A stretch of DNA of 53,498 nucleotides from Acidobacteriota bacterium (GTDB taxonomy: Bacteria; Acidobacteriota; Vicinamibacteria; Marinacidobacterales; Marinacidobacteraceae), in contig JAJDUD010000017.1 in assembly GCA_022826825.1 (NCBI GenBank), positions 1-53,498 on the forward strand, written 5' to 3'. Under the pieces are notes generated by a model that saw only the letters and a list, made by a program, of their open reading frames with translations, had not been told where the DNA came from and searched no databases. Position 1 is the first letter of the stretch. Each line of letters opens with the position of its first letter. Shown here in pieces: positions 1 to 7,917 of the stretch. A program made the position numbers and the translations under genes.

Positions 1-262
1 CCGGTCGGCACCGCGCTGCGCGACCGCGCAGCGCACGGCACGGCGCCAAGCTGCGTGATGGTTCTCTCGCGTGGTGCAACCGGGCGGAAAGGACGCGCCC
101 GGGTCTTTGTCGCCCAGGGCAAATAGCCGCACGTCGTCCGCGGGCCTTCGGCCCGCTGTGCCGACCAGAGGTCGGCGTTCCAAGCCGTTTACGCCATTTT
201 CATGGCAAGCGGGGTGCGCAGGAGGACGCGCGCATGGGCGTTTCTCCCGGTGGGGGCCGGCG
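1..262. repeat. Composite inverted-repeat (MITE-like) element, left end cut by window
   Basis: This stretch matches 35341-35600 over nearly its whole length. It holds two inverted copies of a two-hairpin unit. The left copy has stem GCTGCGCG/CGCGCAGC at 15-32 and the remains of a GGTCGGC arm at 3-9. The right copy has GCGGGCC/GGCCCGC at 140-156 and GCCGACC/GGTCGGC at 160-176. Homology continues past the right arm to about 262. No protein gene is credible here. The 1-310 interval otherwise holds only the 3' flank of the VapC-like gene. Confidence 0.75.
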
Positions 263-310
263 GTCCCTGCCGACATCGCTCTTCGAGGGTCTCGGCATGC
301 GGCCGCGCCC

Positions 311-748
311 CTACCCCCGGAGCGGATTGTGGGTGCGGAGTTCCGGGAAGAACGAGAAATCCCGGTCGCAGGTGAACAGGACATCCACCCCGTGGGCGAT
401 GCAGATCGCCGCGATCCGGGCGTCGTGGACGACGGGTCCCCAAACGCGAGGCCGCCGTACAAGGTCGCCGAGCAGCGCCAGGTGGTCGTCCGTTTCGCCG
501 ATCAGCCGGCTCGAAGGCGACGCAGCCCACGCTTCCACCTGCGCCCACGCCTCTTCGATGGTCACCGCCCCGTCCTTCCAGAGCCGGCGGTTCGTCATGA
601 CGCTCAGGAACTCATGACAGCAGGGCCACGGAACCGCCCAGGCGGCCTGGCCCTCGATCAGCGAGCCGAGGGCCGTGCGGGCCGCGCCATGCATGGGCGC
701 GGCCTTCCGGTGTGCGTACACCAGGAGGTTCGTGTCCACCGCGATCAC
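311..748 (-). CDS. vapC: PIN-domain ribonuclease toxin, VapC family
   Basis: A 145-residue PIN-domain protein, probably a magnesium-dependent ribonuclease toxin. The expected acidic residues are visible: Asp5 in the VDTN motif, Glu46 in CHEF, Asp109 in HDARIAA and Asp128 in TCDRD. An in-frame ATG lies further upstream at 850, but it would extend through the antitoxin gene and add no recognisable domain. The GTG at 746-748 puts VDTN at the N-terminus as in the family, so I chose it. It begins 2 bases downstream of the antitoxin stop, which implies translational coupling. The family is clear; the RNA target is unknown. Confidence 0.85.
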   Translation of the reverse strand: MIAVDTNLLVYAHRKAAPMHGAARTALGSLIEGQAAWAVPWPCCHEFLSVMTNRRLWKDGAVTIEEAWAQVEAWAASPSSRLIGETDDHLALLGDLVRRPRVWGPVVHDARIAAICIAHGVDVLFTCDRDFSFFPELRTHNPLRG

Positions 749-750
749 GG

Positions 751-993
751 CTAGCCACGGTCCCCGTAGATCAGCTCTCGTAGTTCCGGCCAGGAATAGT
801 CGTCCAGCGGCCAGGGATCCGACGGATCTCCCACGCTCAGATCCGGCCACTCGTACGGCTTCTGCGCCTCCGGCTCGTCGAGGGTCCGCCGAAGTCCGTC
901 TTCGATGACCGACCGAAGCGTGGTTCCGTTCTTCCTGGCGTGTCGCTTTGCCCGGAGCAGCAGAGCGTCGTGGATCTCGACGGTTGTCTTCAT
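751..993 (-). CDS. vapB: VapB-type antitoxin
   Basis: An 80-residue protein directly upstream of the VapC-like toxin. Residues 1-38 look like a ribbon-helix-helix DNA-binding domain (start MKTTVEIHDALL, then a basic helix). The acidic, tryptophan-rich tail (roughly 45-78) is the likely toxin-binding segment. The ATG at 991-993 lies 6 bases after a TAATAT box (1000-1005), so the transcript may be leaderless. Inverted arms CCCATAT (1006-1012) and ATATGGG (1028-1034) just upstream could be the autoregulatory operator. The role follows from family and position; no binding data can be read from the sequence. Confidence 0.8.
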   Translation of the reverse strand: MKTTVEIHDALLLRAKRHARKNGTTLRSVIEDGLRRTLDEPEAQKPYEWPDLSVGDPSDPWPLDDYSWPELRELIYGDRG

Positions 994-999
994 GGAGCC

Positions 1000-1034
1000 A
1001 TATTACCCATATCAGTTGCTATGGGCCATATGGG
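1000..1034 (-). promoter_or_regulatory. Candidate vapBC promoter and operator
   Basis: On the minus strand TAATAT (1000-1005) stands exactly 6 bases before the vapB ATG. A 7-base inverted repeat, CCCATAT at 1006-1012 and ATATGGG at 1028-1034 with a 15-base spacer, covers the region just upstream. The position fits toxin-antitoxin autoregulation. No good -35 hexamer is seen. Confidence 0.45.
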
Positions 1035-1053
1035 CCTCGACCTGCGAGCCACC

Positions 1054-1413
1054 TCAAAACACGAGGTCCGGCTCGCGAACCATCGTCGCCTCGCAACCGA
1101 AAGCGGCGTTCAGCGCCTGACAGACCTCGAACATCCGGCCGGGTCCGAGCCTTCCGATCCACTGGCGCAGATCCGCCCGCGGGACCGTCTGGACGTGGTC
1201 GAGGTTCACCACGGATTCGTCTTTGAGGCCCTCGAACGTCCCCACGCGCACTTCGGTCGCGGTCCCGCGAATCGTCGAAGTGATCGGCGCCACGGTGACG
1301 GTGTGGAGCCGATTCACCATGACCTCCCGCGTCAGCACCAGAACCGGACGCCGCCGGTCCGGGGAACGGAATTCGTAGAGCCAGAGATCTCCGCGCCTTA
1401 CGGTTCGCGCCAC
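1054..1413 (-). CDS. mazF: MazF/PemK-family mRNA interferase toxin
   Basis: A 119-residue protein of normal MazF size. The opening RRGDLWLYEF, the RPVLVLTRE strand, VNRLHTVTVAPITST and the later KDESVVNLDHVQTV block are family hallmarks. MazF proteins are sequence-specific endoribonucleases. The GTG start at 1411-1413 has GGAGG a few bases upstream. It overlaps the 3' end of the antitoxin gene by 16 bases, so the two are co-translated. It is followed after 60 bases by the VapBC pair, giving two tandem TA modules. Confidence 0.88.
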   Translation of the reverse strand: MARTVRRGDLWLYEFRSPDRRRPVLVLTREVMVNRLHTVTVAPITSTIRGTATEVRVGTFEGLKDESVVNLDHVQTVPRADLRQWIGRLGPGRMFEVCQALNAAFGCEATMVREPDLVF

Positions 1414-1637
1414 GCCGCCGCCGCCTCCGTCCAGCCTTCGAGCTCTTCCTCGATGGGCGGGAATTCCGGCCCGTAGCCGCGGATCAGTGACTCATCGATG
1501 CACTGGGATTCCCGGCGGCGGAGATAGCCCTCCACCATCCGCCGGACGACTTCGGAACGACCGAGCTCGCGCACGATCTCGTCGGCATCGAGACGCGCCA
1601 GCAGATCCTCGGAGAAGTTGATCTGTACCGCTTTCAT
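1398..1637 (-). CDS. MazE-like ribbon-helix-helix antitoxin
   Basis: A 79-residue protein paired with the MazF-like toxin. The first 45 residues (MKAVQINFSEDLLARLDADE, then GRSEVVRRMVEGYL) look like a ribbon-helix-helix DNA-binding domain rather than the AbrB fold of E. coli MazE. The remaining acidic tail, PEFPPIEEELEGW, is the probable toxin-neutralising segment. The ATG lies 6 bases after TAATCT (1644-1649), so the transcript is probably leaderless. Function is assigned from the pairing. Confidence 0.8.
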   Translation of the reverse strand: MKAVQINFSEDLLARLDADEIVRELGRSEVVRRMVEGYLRRRESQCIDESLIRGYGPEFPPIEEELEGWTEAAAAWREP

Positions 1638-1643
1638 GGTGGC

Positions 1644-1671
1644 AGATTACCATAGGAATATGTGGATATTC
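1644..1671 (-). promoter_or_regulatory. Candidate mazEF promoter and operator
   Basis: On the minus strand TAATCT (1644-1649) is 6 bases before the antitoxin ATG. An inverted repeat GAATAT (1656-1661), 4-base spacer, ATATTC (1666-1671) lies directly upstream, where an autorepressor would bind. No experimental evidence. Confidence 0.45.
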
Positions 1672-1735
1672 GTCCATATGATTGCCGATAGTCCACACCG
1701 GTCGCGGTGTGACGTGGAGCGATAATCTGGCTCGC

Positions 1736-4054
1736 ATGTTCCGGCGCACCACCTGGTGGCTCCTGTTCACCGGGGGCATCTCCGCGCTGGCCGCCGCCGC
1801 AATCACTGCGATACCGGGATGCGCGGGGCTGCCGGGGGGAAGCGACGCGGTCCGGCCCCTGAACGTGGTGGTGGTGACCCTCGACACCCTCTCGGCGCGG
1901 CATCTGACCCAGTACGGGAACGACCGGATCGAAACCCCCGCCTTCGGCAGGATGGCGGCGGAGGGCGTCCTCTTCGAGCAGGCGACCGCCACCGTGCCGC
2001 TCACCCTACCCTCCCACACCTCCATGTTCACCGGGACCTACCCGATGTTCAACGGGGTGCGCGACAACGGCGGCTACTACGTCCGGGAGGACTCCGACAC
2101 CCTCGCCGAAGCGCTGAGCGCGGCGGGATACCGGACCGGCGCGTTCGTTGCGGCGTTCGTCGTCGACTCCCGCTGGGGGCTCGATCAGGGCTTCGACCGT
2201 TACCACGACGACTTCAACTTCCGCGAGTTCGAGCGCATCAGCCTCGACAGCGTGCAGCGGCCCGGGGACGAGGTGCTCGAGGCGGCGCTCGACTGGATGG
2301 ACGGGGTGAAGGAGGAACGGTTCTTCTCCTGGATCCACCTCTACGACCCGCACTGGCCCTACGAGGCGCCCGAACCGTGGGCGTCACGGGTCAGCGGCTA
2401 CCCGGAAGCCTCCTACGACGCGGAGGTGCTGTTCACCGATTCCCTGGTCGGGCAGTTGCTCGACTGGCTGGACGAGAACGAACTCGCGGACGACACGCTA
2501 CTGGTCCTGATGGGGGACCACGGCGAGAGCCTCGGCCGGCACCGGGAGGGGGCGCACGGCTTCTTCATCTACGACGCCGCGATGCAGGTGCCCTTCCTCC
2601 TCCGGGCGCCCTACCGCCAGATCGGCCGCGGCCTGCGCGTCCCCGCCCAGGTGCGCGGGATCGACCTGATGCCCACCGTCCTCGATCTGGTGGGCGTTCC
2701 CGTCCCCGGGGACGTGCAGGGGGCGAGCCTCGTGCCGCTCGCGGACGGCACCGAGACCGACCTGGGGCTCTGGGCGTACTCCGAGAGCTTCTATCCGCGG
2801 AACCACTACGGCTGGTCTCCGCTCCGCGCCCTCCGCAACGGGCTGCTCCACTTCATCTCGGCGCCGCGCCCGGAACTCTTCGAGGTGCTCGACGACCCGG
2901 GCGAGACGCGGAATCTCGCCCCCGAACGGCCCGGTCAGGTCCGCCAGCTCCAGGCGCGGCTCGACCAACTGGTGGTCGAGTTCGAGCAGGAGGGCGCCGA
3001 CGAACAGGCCCCCGAGACCCTGGACGAGGAGACCCGCGCCCAGCTCGCCGCGCTCGGCTACCTGGGCGGCTCCTCGCGGGTCCGGGTGGAAGAAGGCGAG
3101 GAACTCGCCGACCCCAAGGACAAGATCGTCCTCTACAACCTGCTGAAGGAGGCCGGCACCGACTCCACCGAGGACCGGATCGAGGACGCGATGGCCAAGG
3201 TGCGGCGCGTGCTCGCCGAGGACCCCGGCATCCTGGAGGCGCACCTGATCCTCGGCAACCTCCACGTCAAGCTCGAAGACTGGAACGGGGCCATCGGCGC
3301 CTACCGGGAGGCGCTCGCGCTCGACCCCGAATACAAGTCCGCGATCCTGGGTCTCGCGGACGCCTACCGGCTGGCGGAGCGGTATGACGAGGCCGCGGCC
3401 GGGTATCGGCGGCTTCTGGAACTGGACCCGAACGACAACAAGGCCCACTACCACCTGGCCGAAATCCACGCGGCGCAGGGAGCCTACGAAGAGGCGCTCG
3501 AGGTGCTTGCCGGACTCGAGGCCACCGGCGAGGAGCGGGCCCCGGCCCGGAACCTGAAGGGCGAGTGCCTGTTGAGCCTGGGCCGCCTCGACGAAGCCGA
3601 GGCCGAACTCCGCCTCGCGCTGGAGATGGACGACCAGCTCTCGGACGCCTGGTACAACCTGGCCCTGCTCTTCGAAGAGCGCGGCGACGGCTCCGGGGCC
3701 ATCGAGGCCTACGAGACCCGTCTCGAGATGGCGCCGAGGGACTACCGGTCCCACTTCAACGTCGCGAAGCTCTACGGGGCGATGGGAGATCCGGTCCGCA
3801 TGGAGGCGTCGTTCCGCGCCGCCGTCGAGCACAACGAGGAGTTCGGGATCGGCTACCTCTACCTGTCCAAGGTGCTGCTCGACAAGGGAGAACTCGCCGC
3901 GGCGGAGGAGACGGCCCTTCGGGGTCTCGCGCTCGATCCCGACCCCGAGATGGCCCCCCTCGGCCACTTCGTACTGGCCGACGTCTACAACCGGCAGGGC
4001 CGCACCGCCGAGGCGGAACGCGAGGTCCGCCGCGCCCGGTCCTACCGGCGGTAG
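1736..4054 (+). CDS. Sulfatase/phosphatase-superfamily lipoprotein with C-terminal TPR array
   Basis: A 772-residue protein. The N-terminus has a hydrophobic stretch ending in a lipobox-like IPGC (Cys29), so it is probably a lipoprotein. Residues about 43-380 are an alkaline phosphatase/sulfatase fold: VVVTLDTLS with metal-binding Asp50, PLTLPSH with Thr90 at the nucleophile position, and GDHGE near 261. The C-x-P-S-R motif of true formylglycine sulfatases is absent. From about 465 to the end there are TPR repeats. The upstream ATG at 1682 would add 18 residues and spoil the signal; ATG 1736 sits 7 bases after TAATCT (1723-1728), which supports a leaderless start there. The substrate is unknown. 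Confidence 0.8.
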   Translation: MFRRTTWWLLFTGGISALAAAAITAIPGCAGLPGGSDAVRPLNVVVVTLDTLSARHLTQYGNDRIETPAFGRMAAEGVLFEQATATVPLTLPSHTSMFTGTYPMFNGVRDNGGYYVREDSDTLAEALSAAGYRTGAFVAAFVVDSRWGLDQGFDRYHDDFNFREFERISLDSVQRPGDEVLEAALDWMDGVKEERFFSWIHLYDPHWPYEAPEPWASRVSGYPEASYDAEVLFTDSLVGQLLDWLDENELADDTLLVLMGDHGESLGRHREGAHGFFIYDAAMQVPFLLRAPYRQIGRGLRVPAQVRGIDLMPTVLDLVGVPVPGDVQGASLVPLADGTETDLGLWAYSESFYPRNHYGWSPLRALRNGLLHFISAPRPELFEVLDDPGETRNLAPERPGQVRQLQARLDQLVVEFEQEGADEQAPETLDEETRAQLAALGYLGGSSRVRVEEGEELADPKDKIVLYNLLKEAGTDSTEDRIEDAMAKVRRVLAEDPGILEAHLILGNLHVKLEDWNGAIGAYREALALDPEYKSAILGLADAYRLAERYDEAAAGYRRLLELDPNDNKAHYHLAEIHAAQGAYEEALEVLAGLEATGEERAPARNLKGECLLSLGRLDEAEAELRLALEMDDQLSDAWYNLALLFEERGDGSGAIEAYETRLEMAPRDYRSHFNVAKLYGAMGDPVRMEASFRAAVEHNEEFGIGYLYLSKVLLDKGELAAAEETALRGLALDPDPEMAPLGHFVLADVYNRQGRTAEAEREVRRARSYRR

Positions 4055-4083
4055 AGCGCGGAAAGACACCGACCGGAGCGGCC

Positions 4084-4896
4084 ATGCGGTTCGATCTGGT
4101 ATCCGACGTTCACCAGGACATCGGTTGGCGCGGCCGCCCGCTGGAGACCGGGGAATGCGACACGCTGGTCCTCCCGGGGGACGTGGGGAACCGGGTCGGG
4201 GTGACCGCGGCCGTGGTGGCCGACCTCGCCGGGAAGTACCGCGACGTGGTGTTCGTCGACGGCAACCACGAGTTCTACTCCTCGTTCGGGGCGCTCGACC
4301 GCACCCGCGACCAGCTTGCCGAGGCCTTCCCCGAAGGCGTCCACTACCTCGACCGCGAAGGCCCCTTCCGGGTCGGCCACACCGCGTTCGCCGGCGCGAA
4401 CGGCTGGTATCACTTCCGGGCGCCGGGCGGCGGGTCGTTCCGGGCGCAGTCCGGGTGGTGGAGCGGCCGTTCGAACGACGCGCGGCTCGTCTTTCCCGGA
4501 GGCGATCCCCGGCAGGCGCTGGACCGCTGGGAGGAATCGAAGCGGACGCTCTTCCGCCAGCTCGAAACCGCCCGCGACGATGCCGCCGTCGAGCACGTCG
4601 TCGTCCTGACGCACTCGGTGCCCCATCCCGGCGGCCTCGTCGACGGGTACGAGCCGGCGTCCAGCGGCGCCTTCTACAACGGGCTCTTCAACGAGGCGAA
4701 GGACGCGGGCGGCGGACTCCTCGACAAGGTGCGAGTCTGGTGCTTCGGGCACACCCACCACCCGGCGTTCTTCCGGGACCGGTCGCTCGGCCGGGACATC
4801 TGGTTCGTCGCCAATCCGCGCGGTTACGGCCACGAGCGCCACAACCCGAGGCGGAACCGGACGATCGCGGTGGACGTCGAGAATCCCGGCTATTGA
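4084..4896 (+). CDS. Calcineurin-like metallophosphoesterase
   Basis: A 270-residue metallophosphoesterase. All the metal-ligand motifs are present: Asp8 and His10 in SDVH, Asp33 in PGDVGN, Asn61-His62 in GNHE, LTHSVPHP, and the closing GHTHHP. The ATG at 4084 puts the first motif at the N-terminus; an open frame runs further upstream but only as a shadow of the preceding gene. It starts 29 bases after the TPR-sulfatase stop and is probably co-transcribed with it. There is no signal peptide, so it should be cytosolic. The substrate (nucleotide, phosphodiester or phosphoprotein) cannot be told. Confidence 0.8.
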   Translation: MRFDLVSDVHQDIGWRGRPLETGECDTLVLPGDVGNRVGVTAAVVADLAGKYRDVVFVDGNHEFYSSFGALDRTRDQLAEAFPEGVHYLDREGPFRVGHTAFAGANGWYHFRAPGGGSFRAQSGWWSGRSNDARLVFPGGDPRQALDRWEESKRTLFRQLETARDDAAVEHVVVLTHSVPHPGGLVDGYEPASSGAFYNGLFNEAKDAGGGLLDKVRVWCFGHTHHPAFFRDRSLGRDIWFVANPRGYGHERHNPRRNRTIAVDVENPGY

Positions 4897-4941
4897 AACT
4901 CGCGGCCATCCCCCCTGATCCGTTGGACGCTCTCATTTCAT

Positions 4942-4969
4942 GCAATGCAGTCATTGCCTGCGTTAAGGT
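4942..4969 (+). promoter_or_regulatory. Candidate fitAB promoter and operator
   Basis: An inverted repeat GCAATG, CAGT spacer, CATTGC spans 4942-4957. It is followed by a TAAGGT box (4964-4969) about 24 bases before the antitoxin ATG, with a strong GAGGAGGG ribosome-binding site between. The placement fits an autoregulated TA promoter. Confidence 0.4.
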
Positions 4970-4993
4970 TCCGACGTTCCGAGGAGGGATCCC

Positions 4994-5239
4994 ATGGCCA
5001 GCCTTTCCATCCGCAACCTTGACGAGAACACCAAGAAACGTCTCCGTATCCGTGCCGCGGAGAACGGGAGATCGATGGAGGCCGAAGCGCGCGCCATACT
5101 GAGTTCCCGGCTGGAGAATCCCGCCCCCACGGATCGAGGGCTCGGATCCGCGATCCACGCCCTGTTCGCACCACACGGGGGCGCAGATCTGGAGCCCCTG
5201 CCCCGGGAACCGATTCCGGATCCTCCCGAATTCGGTTAG
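4994..5239 (+). CDS. FitA/StbC-like antitoxin
   Basis: An 81-residue protein. Residues 1-42 match the FitA/Arc-type ribbon-helix-helix domain: MASLSIRNLDENTKKRL, then the RSMEAEARAIL helix. The proline-rich tail is probably the toxin-binding part. A strong GGAGGG ribosome-binding site precedes the ATG. The partner PIN gene begins 15 bases after the stop. By family it should neutralise the PIN toxin and, in complex, repress the operon. Confidence 0.82.
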   Translation: MASLSIRNLDENTKKRLRIRAAENGRSMEAEARAILSSRLENPAPTDRGLGSAIHALFAPHGGADLEPLPREPIPDPPEFG

Positions 5240-5254
5240 GCGGACCCGCGCACC

Positions 5255-5677
5255 GTGTTCGTCCTCGATTCCAACGTACTCTCTGAAGTGATGCGCGAGC
5301 ACCCGGAGCCCGCTGTCCTCAACTGGATGGATCGGCAACCGGTGACGGAACTCTTCACGGCGGCGACCTGCGAGGCGGAGATCCTTTTCGGCATCGCCAC
5401 GCTGCCGGCCGGCCGGCGGAGTGAGGACCTGCGACGCGCGGCCGACCGGGTTTTCGGTGGTTTCCTGCGCGGCCGGATCCTCCCCTTCGACAGTCAAGCG
5501 GCGCAGCGATTTGCGGTACTCGCCGCCGATCGGCGCCGCGCCGGACATCGGATGTCCATGGGCGACGCCCAGATCGCAGCCATCGCCGCATGCCACGGCG
5601 CAACTCTCGCCACTCGGGACACCCGCGACTTTCGTGAGTGCGGAGTCCGCGTCATCAACCCGTGGGAAACCACGTGA
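5255..5677 (+). CDS. PIN-domain toxin, FitB-like
   Basis: A 140-residue PIN nuclease of FitB type. Visible acidic residues are Asp5 (FVLDSNVLSE), Glu42 (CEAEILFG), Asp104 (MGDAQIAAIA) and Asp122/Asp125 in TRDTRDF. The SNVLSE signature and the RFAVLAADRR region are typical of this subgroup. It starts with GTG at 5255. The pair sits between two unrelated single-gene transcription units, as free-standing TA modules often do. The RNA target is unknown. Confidence 0.85.
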   Translation: MFVLDSNVLSEVMREHPEPAVLNWMDRQPVTELFTAATCEAEILFGIATLPAGRRSEDLRRAADRVFGGFLRGRILPFDSQAAQRFAVLAADRRRAGHRMSMGDAQIAAIAACHGATLATRDTRDFRECGVRVINPWETT

Positions 5678-5767
5678 GGAACCCCGCCGCCGACAGGGGG
5701 ACGGGACATCCCGGAGAGCTTCGGCCGCCGTACGGCGGCGGGGAGCAGGACCTCAGGAGCAAGAACG

Positions 5768-7891
5768 ATGAAGAACAAGACCGCCGCCGCCGCCGGAGCG
5801 GCCCTGATCCTGACCGCCGGGTGCAACGGTGCGCCCGAGACCGAGATGGGCGATAACCCGTTCTTCACCGGGAGCACGCTGCCCTACGGCCTGCCCCATT
5901 TCGATCTCATCGAGGACGGCCACTACCGGGCGGCGTTCGAACGCGGCATGGCTGAACAGATCGAGGAGATCGAGGCCATCGCTTCGTCTCGGGAGCCGGC
6001 CACCTTCGAGAACACCCTGGTGCCCATCGAGCGGTCGGGCCGGCTGCTCGACCGGGTGGCGCGGGTCTTCTTCAGCCTGTCCTCCGCCGACACGAACGAC
6101 GCGATCAACGCCATCCGCGCCGAGATGGCGCCGAAGCTGGCGGCCCACTCCGACCGGATCCTCCTGAACGCCGATCTCTTCATCCGCGTCGAGACGCTCC
6201 ACGAGTCCCGGAACGACCTGGACCTCTCGCCCGAGGAGGTACGCCTGGTGGAGCAGTACCGGCGGGACTTCACCCGCGCCGGAGCGCTGCTCTCCGAGTC
6301 CGAAAAGGAGCGGATGCGGGAGATCAACGCCGAACTCGCTTCGCTCTCGGCGGCCTTCAGCGAGAACACCCTGGACGAGGTCAACGCCTCGGCGGTGGTG
6401 GTGGATTCGGCGGACGAACTCGCGGGCCTCTCCGAAGGCGAGATCGCCGCGGCGGCCGAGGCCGCGAAGGCCCGCGACCTCGAAGGCAAGTACGTGATCG
6501 CGCTCCTCAACACCAGCGGTCAGCCGGCGCTGTCATCGCTCGAGGACCGCGCGCTCCGCGAGCGGATCATGAAGACCTCGCTCGCGCGGGGCAGCCGGGG
6601 TGGGGAGCACGACAACCGGGAGGCGGTGGTTCGGATCGCCGCCCTCCGCGCCGAGCGCGCCGCACTGCTCGGCTACCCGCACCACGCCGCCTACATCCTC
6701 GAGGAACAGACGGCGCAGACCATCGAGGCGGTCGACGGACGGCTTTCGGGGCTCACCCCGAGGGCCGTGGCCAACGCCCGCCGTGAAGCCGAGGACCTGG
6801 CGGAACTGGCCCGCTCCGAGGGCGCCGACCTCGAAATCGCGGCCTGGGACTGGTCCTACTACACCGAGAAGCTGAGAGCCGAGCGGTTTTCCTTCGACGC
6901 CTCCGAGCTCCGGCCCTACTTCGAGATGGACGGCGTGCTGGTGAACGGGGTCTTCTTCGCGGCCACCCAGCTCTTCGGGCTGACCTTCGAGGAACGGCCC
7001 GAACTGCCCGTCTATCACCCGGACGTCCGCGTCTGGGAAGTGTTCGAGGAGGACGGCGCCCCGCTCGGGCTCTTCCTCGGCGACTTCTACGCCCGGCCCT
7101 CGAAGCGGGGCGGCGCCTGGATGAACGCCTACGTCTCCCAGTCCGGCCTGCTCGGGACGCAGCCGGTGGTCGCGAACCACCTGAACGTCCCCAAGCCCCC
7201 GGAGGGCGAACCCACCCTGCTGACCTTCGACGAGGTCATCACCCTGTTCCACGAGTTCGGGCACGCCCTGCACGGCCTCTTCTCGAACGTCCGCTATCCC
7301 TACTTCGCCGGGACCTCGGTCCCCCGCGACTTCGTGGAGTACCCCTCGCAGGTGAACGAGATGTGGGCAACCTGGCCGGAGGTGCTCCGGAACTACGCCG
7401 TCCACCACGAGACCGGCGAGCCGATCCCGGGCGACCTCCTCGACCGGGTGCTCTCGGCGCGCACCTTCAACCAGGGCTTCGCCACCACCGAGTACCTGGC
7501 CGCCACCCTGCTCGACCTCGCCTGGCATCAGCTCGGCGTCGGCGAGACCCCCGATGCGGATGGGGTGCTCGCGTTCGAGGAAGCCGCGCTCGAGGAGGCC
7601 GGCATCGCCTTCGCGCCGGTGCCGCCGCGCTACCGCACTACCTACTTCTCCCACATCTGGAGCAGCGGCTACTCGGCCGGCTATTACTCGTACATCTGGA
7701 GCGAAGTGCTGGACGCCGACTCCGTGGAGTGGTTCCGGGAAAACGACGGCCTCAGCCGCGAAAACGGCGACCACTTCCGGGAGACCCTGCTCTCGAAGGG
7801 AGGCAGCATCGAGGCCATGGACCTCTTCCGCACCTTCCGCGGGCGAGACCCGGAGGTGGAGCCGCTACTCCGGCGCCGCGGCCTGAACTAA
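5768..7891 (+). CDS. dcp: M3-family metallopeptidase lipoprotein (Dcp/oligopeptidase-like)
   Basis: A 707-residue zinc peptidase of family M3. The zinc site HEFGH is at 495-499, with the EYPSQVNEMWA segment supplying the third ligand about 30 residues later. The C-terminal YSHIWSSGYSAGYYSYIW block is the typical M3 substrate-binding region. The length matches peptidyl-dipeptidase Dcp and oligopeptidase A. The N-terminus is a lipoprotein signal (LTAGC, Cys19), so the enzyme should be anchored on the periplasmic side, unlike cytosolic oligopeptidase A. AGGAG precedes the ATG. It would trim peptides for uptake. It is convergent with the exporter operon. Confidence 0.9.
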   Translation: MKNKTAAAAGAALILTAGCNGAPETEMGDNPFFTGSTLPYGLPHFDLIEDGHYRAAFERGMAEQIEEIEAIASSREPATFENTLVPIERSGRLLDRVARVFFSLSSADTNDAINAIRAEMAPKLAAHSDRILLNADLFIRVETLHESRNDLDLSPEEVRLVEQYRRDFTRAGALLSESEKERMREINAELASLSAAFSENTLDEVNASAVVVDSADELAGLSEGEIAAAAEAAKARDLEGKYVIALLNTSGQPALSSLEDRALRERIMKTSLARGSRGGEHDNREAVVRIAALRAERAALLGYPHHAAYILEEQTAQTIEAVDGRLSGLTPRAVANARREAEDLAELARSEGADLEIAAWDWSYYTEKLRAERFSFDASELRPYFEMDGVLVNGVFFAATQLFGLTFEERPELPVYHPDVRVWEVFEEDGAPLGLFLGDFYARPSKRGGAWMNAYVSQSGLLGTQPVVANHLNVPKPPEGEPTLLTFDEVITLFHEFGHALHGLFSNVRYPYFAGTSVPRDFVEYPSQVNEMWATWPEVLRNYAVHHETGEPIPGDLLDRVLSARTFNQGFATTEYLAATLLDLAWHQLGVGETPDADGVLAFEEAALEEAGIAFAPVPPRYRTTYFSHIWSSGYSAGYYSYIWSEVLDADSVEWFRENDGLSRENGDHFRETLLSKGGSIEAMDLFRTFRGRDPEVEPLLRRRGLN

Positions 7892-7895
7892 GGCC

Positions 7896-7909
7896 CCGCG
7901 GCGCCGCGG
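7896..7909. terminator. Perfect GC palindrome between convergent genes
   Basis: A 14-base perfect palindrome, CCGCGGC then GCCGCGG, lies 4 bases after the M3 peptidase stop and 8 bases before the end of the convergent permease gene. It could serve as a bidirectional terminator, although there is no T-tract on either side. Confidence 0.35.
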
Positions 7910-7917
7910 AGAGCCTC

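Noticed and set aside
71..754. Plus-strand open frame over the composite repeat and the VapC gene
   Set aside because: It crosses a hairpin repeat and an antisense toxin gene and has no recognisable domain.
1756..3387. Long out-of-frame reading frame inside the TPR-sulfatase gene
   Set aside because: Composition is typical of shifted high-GC frames and it has no domain.
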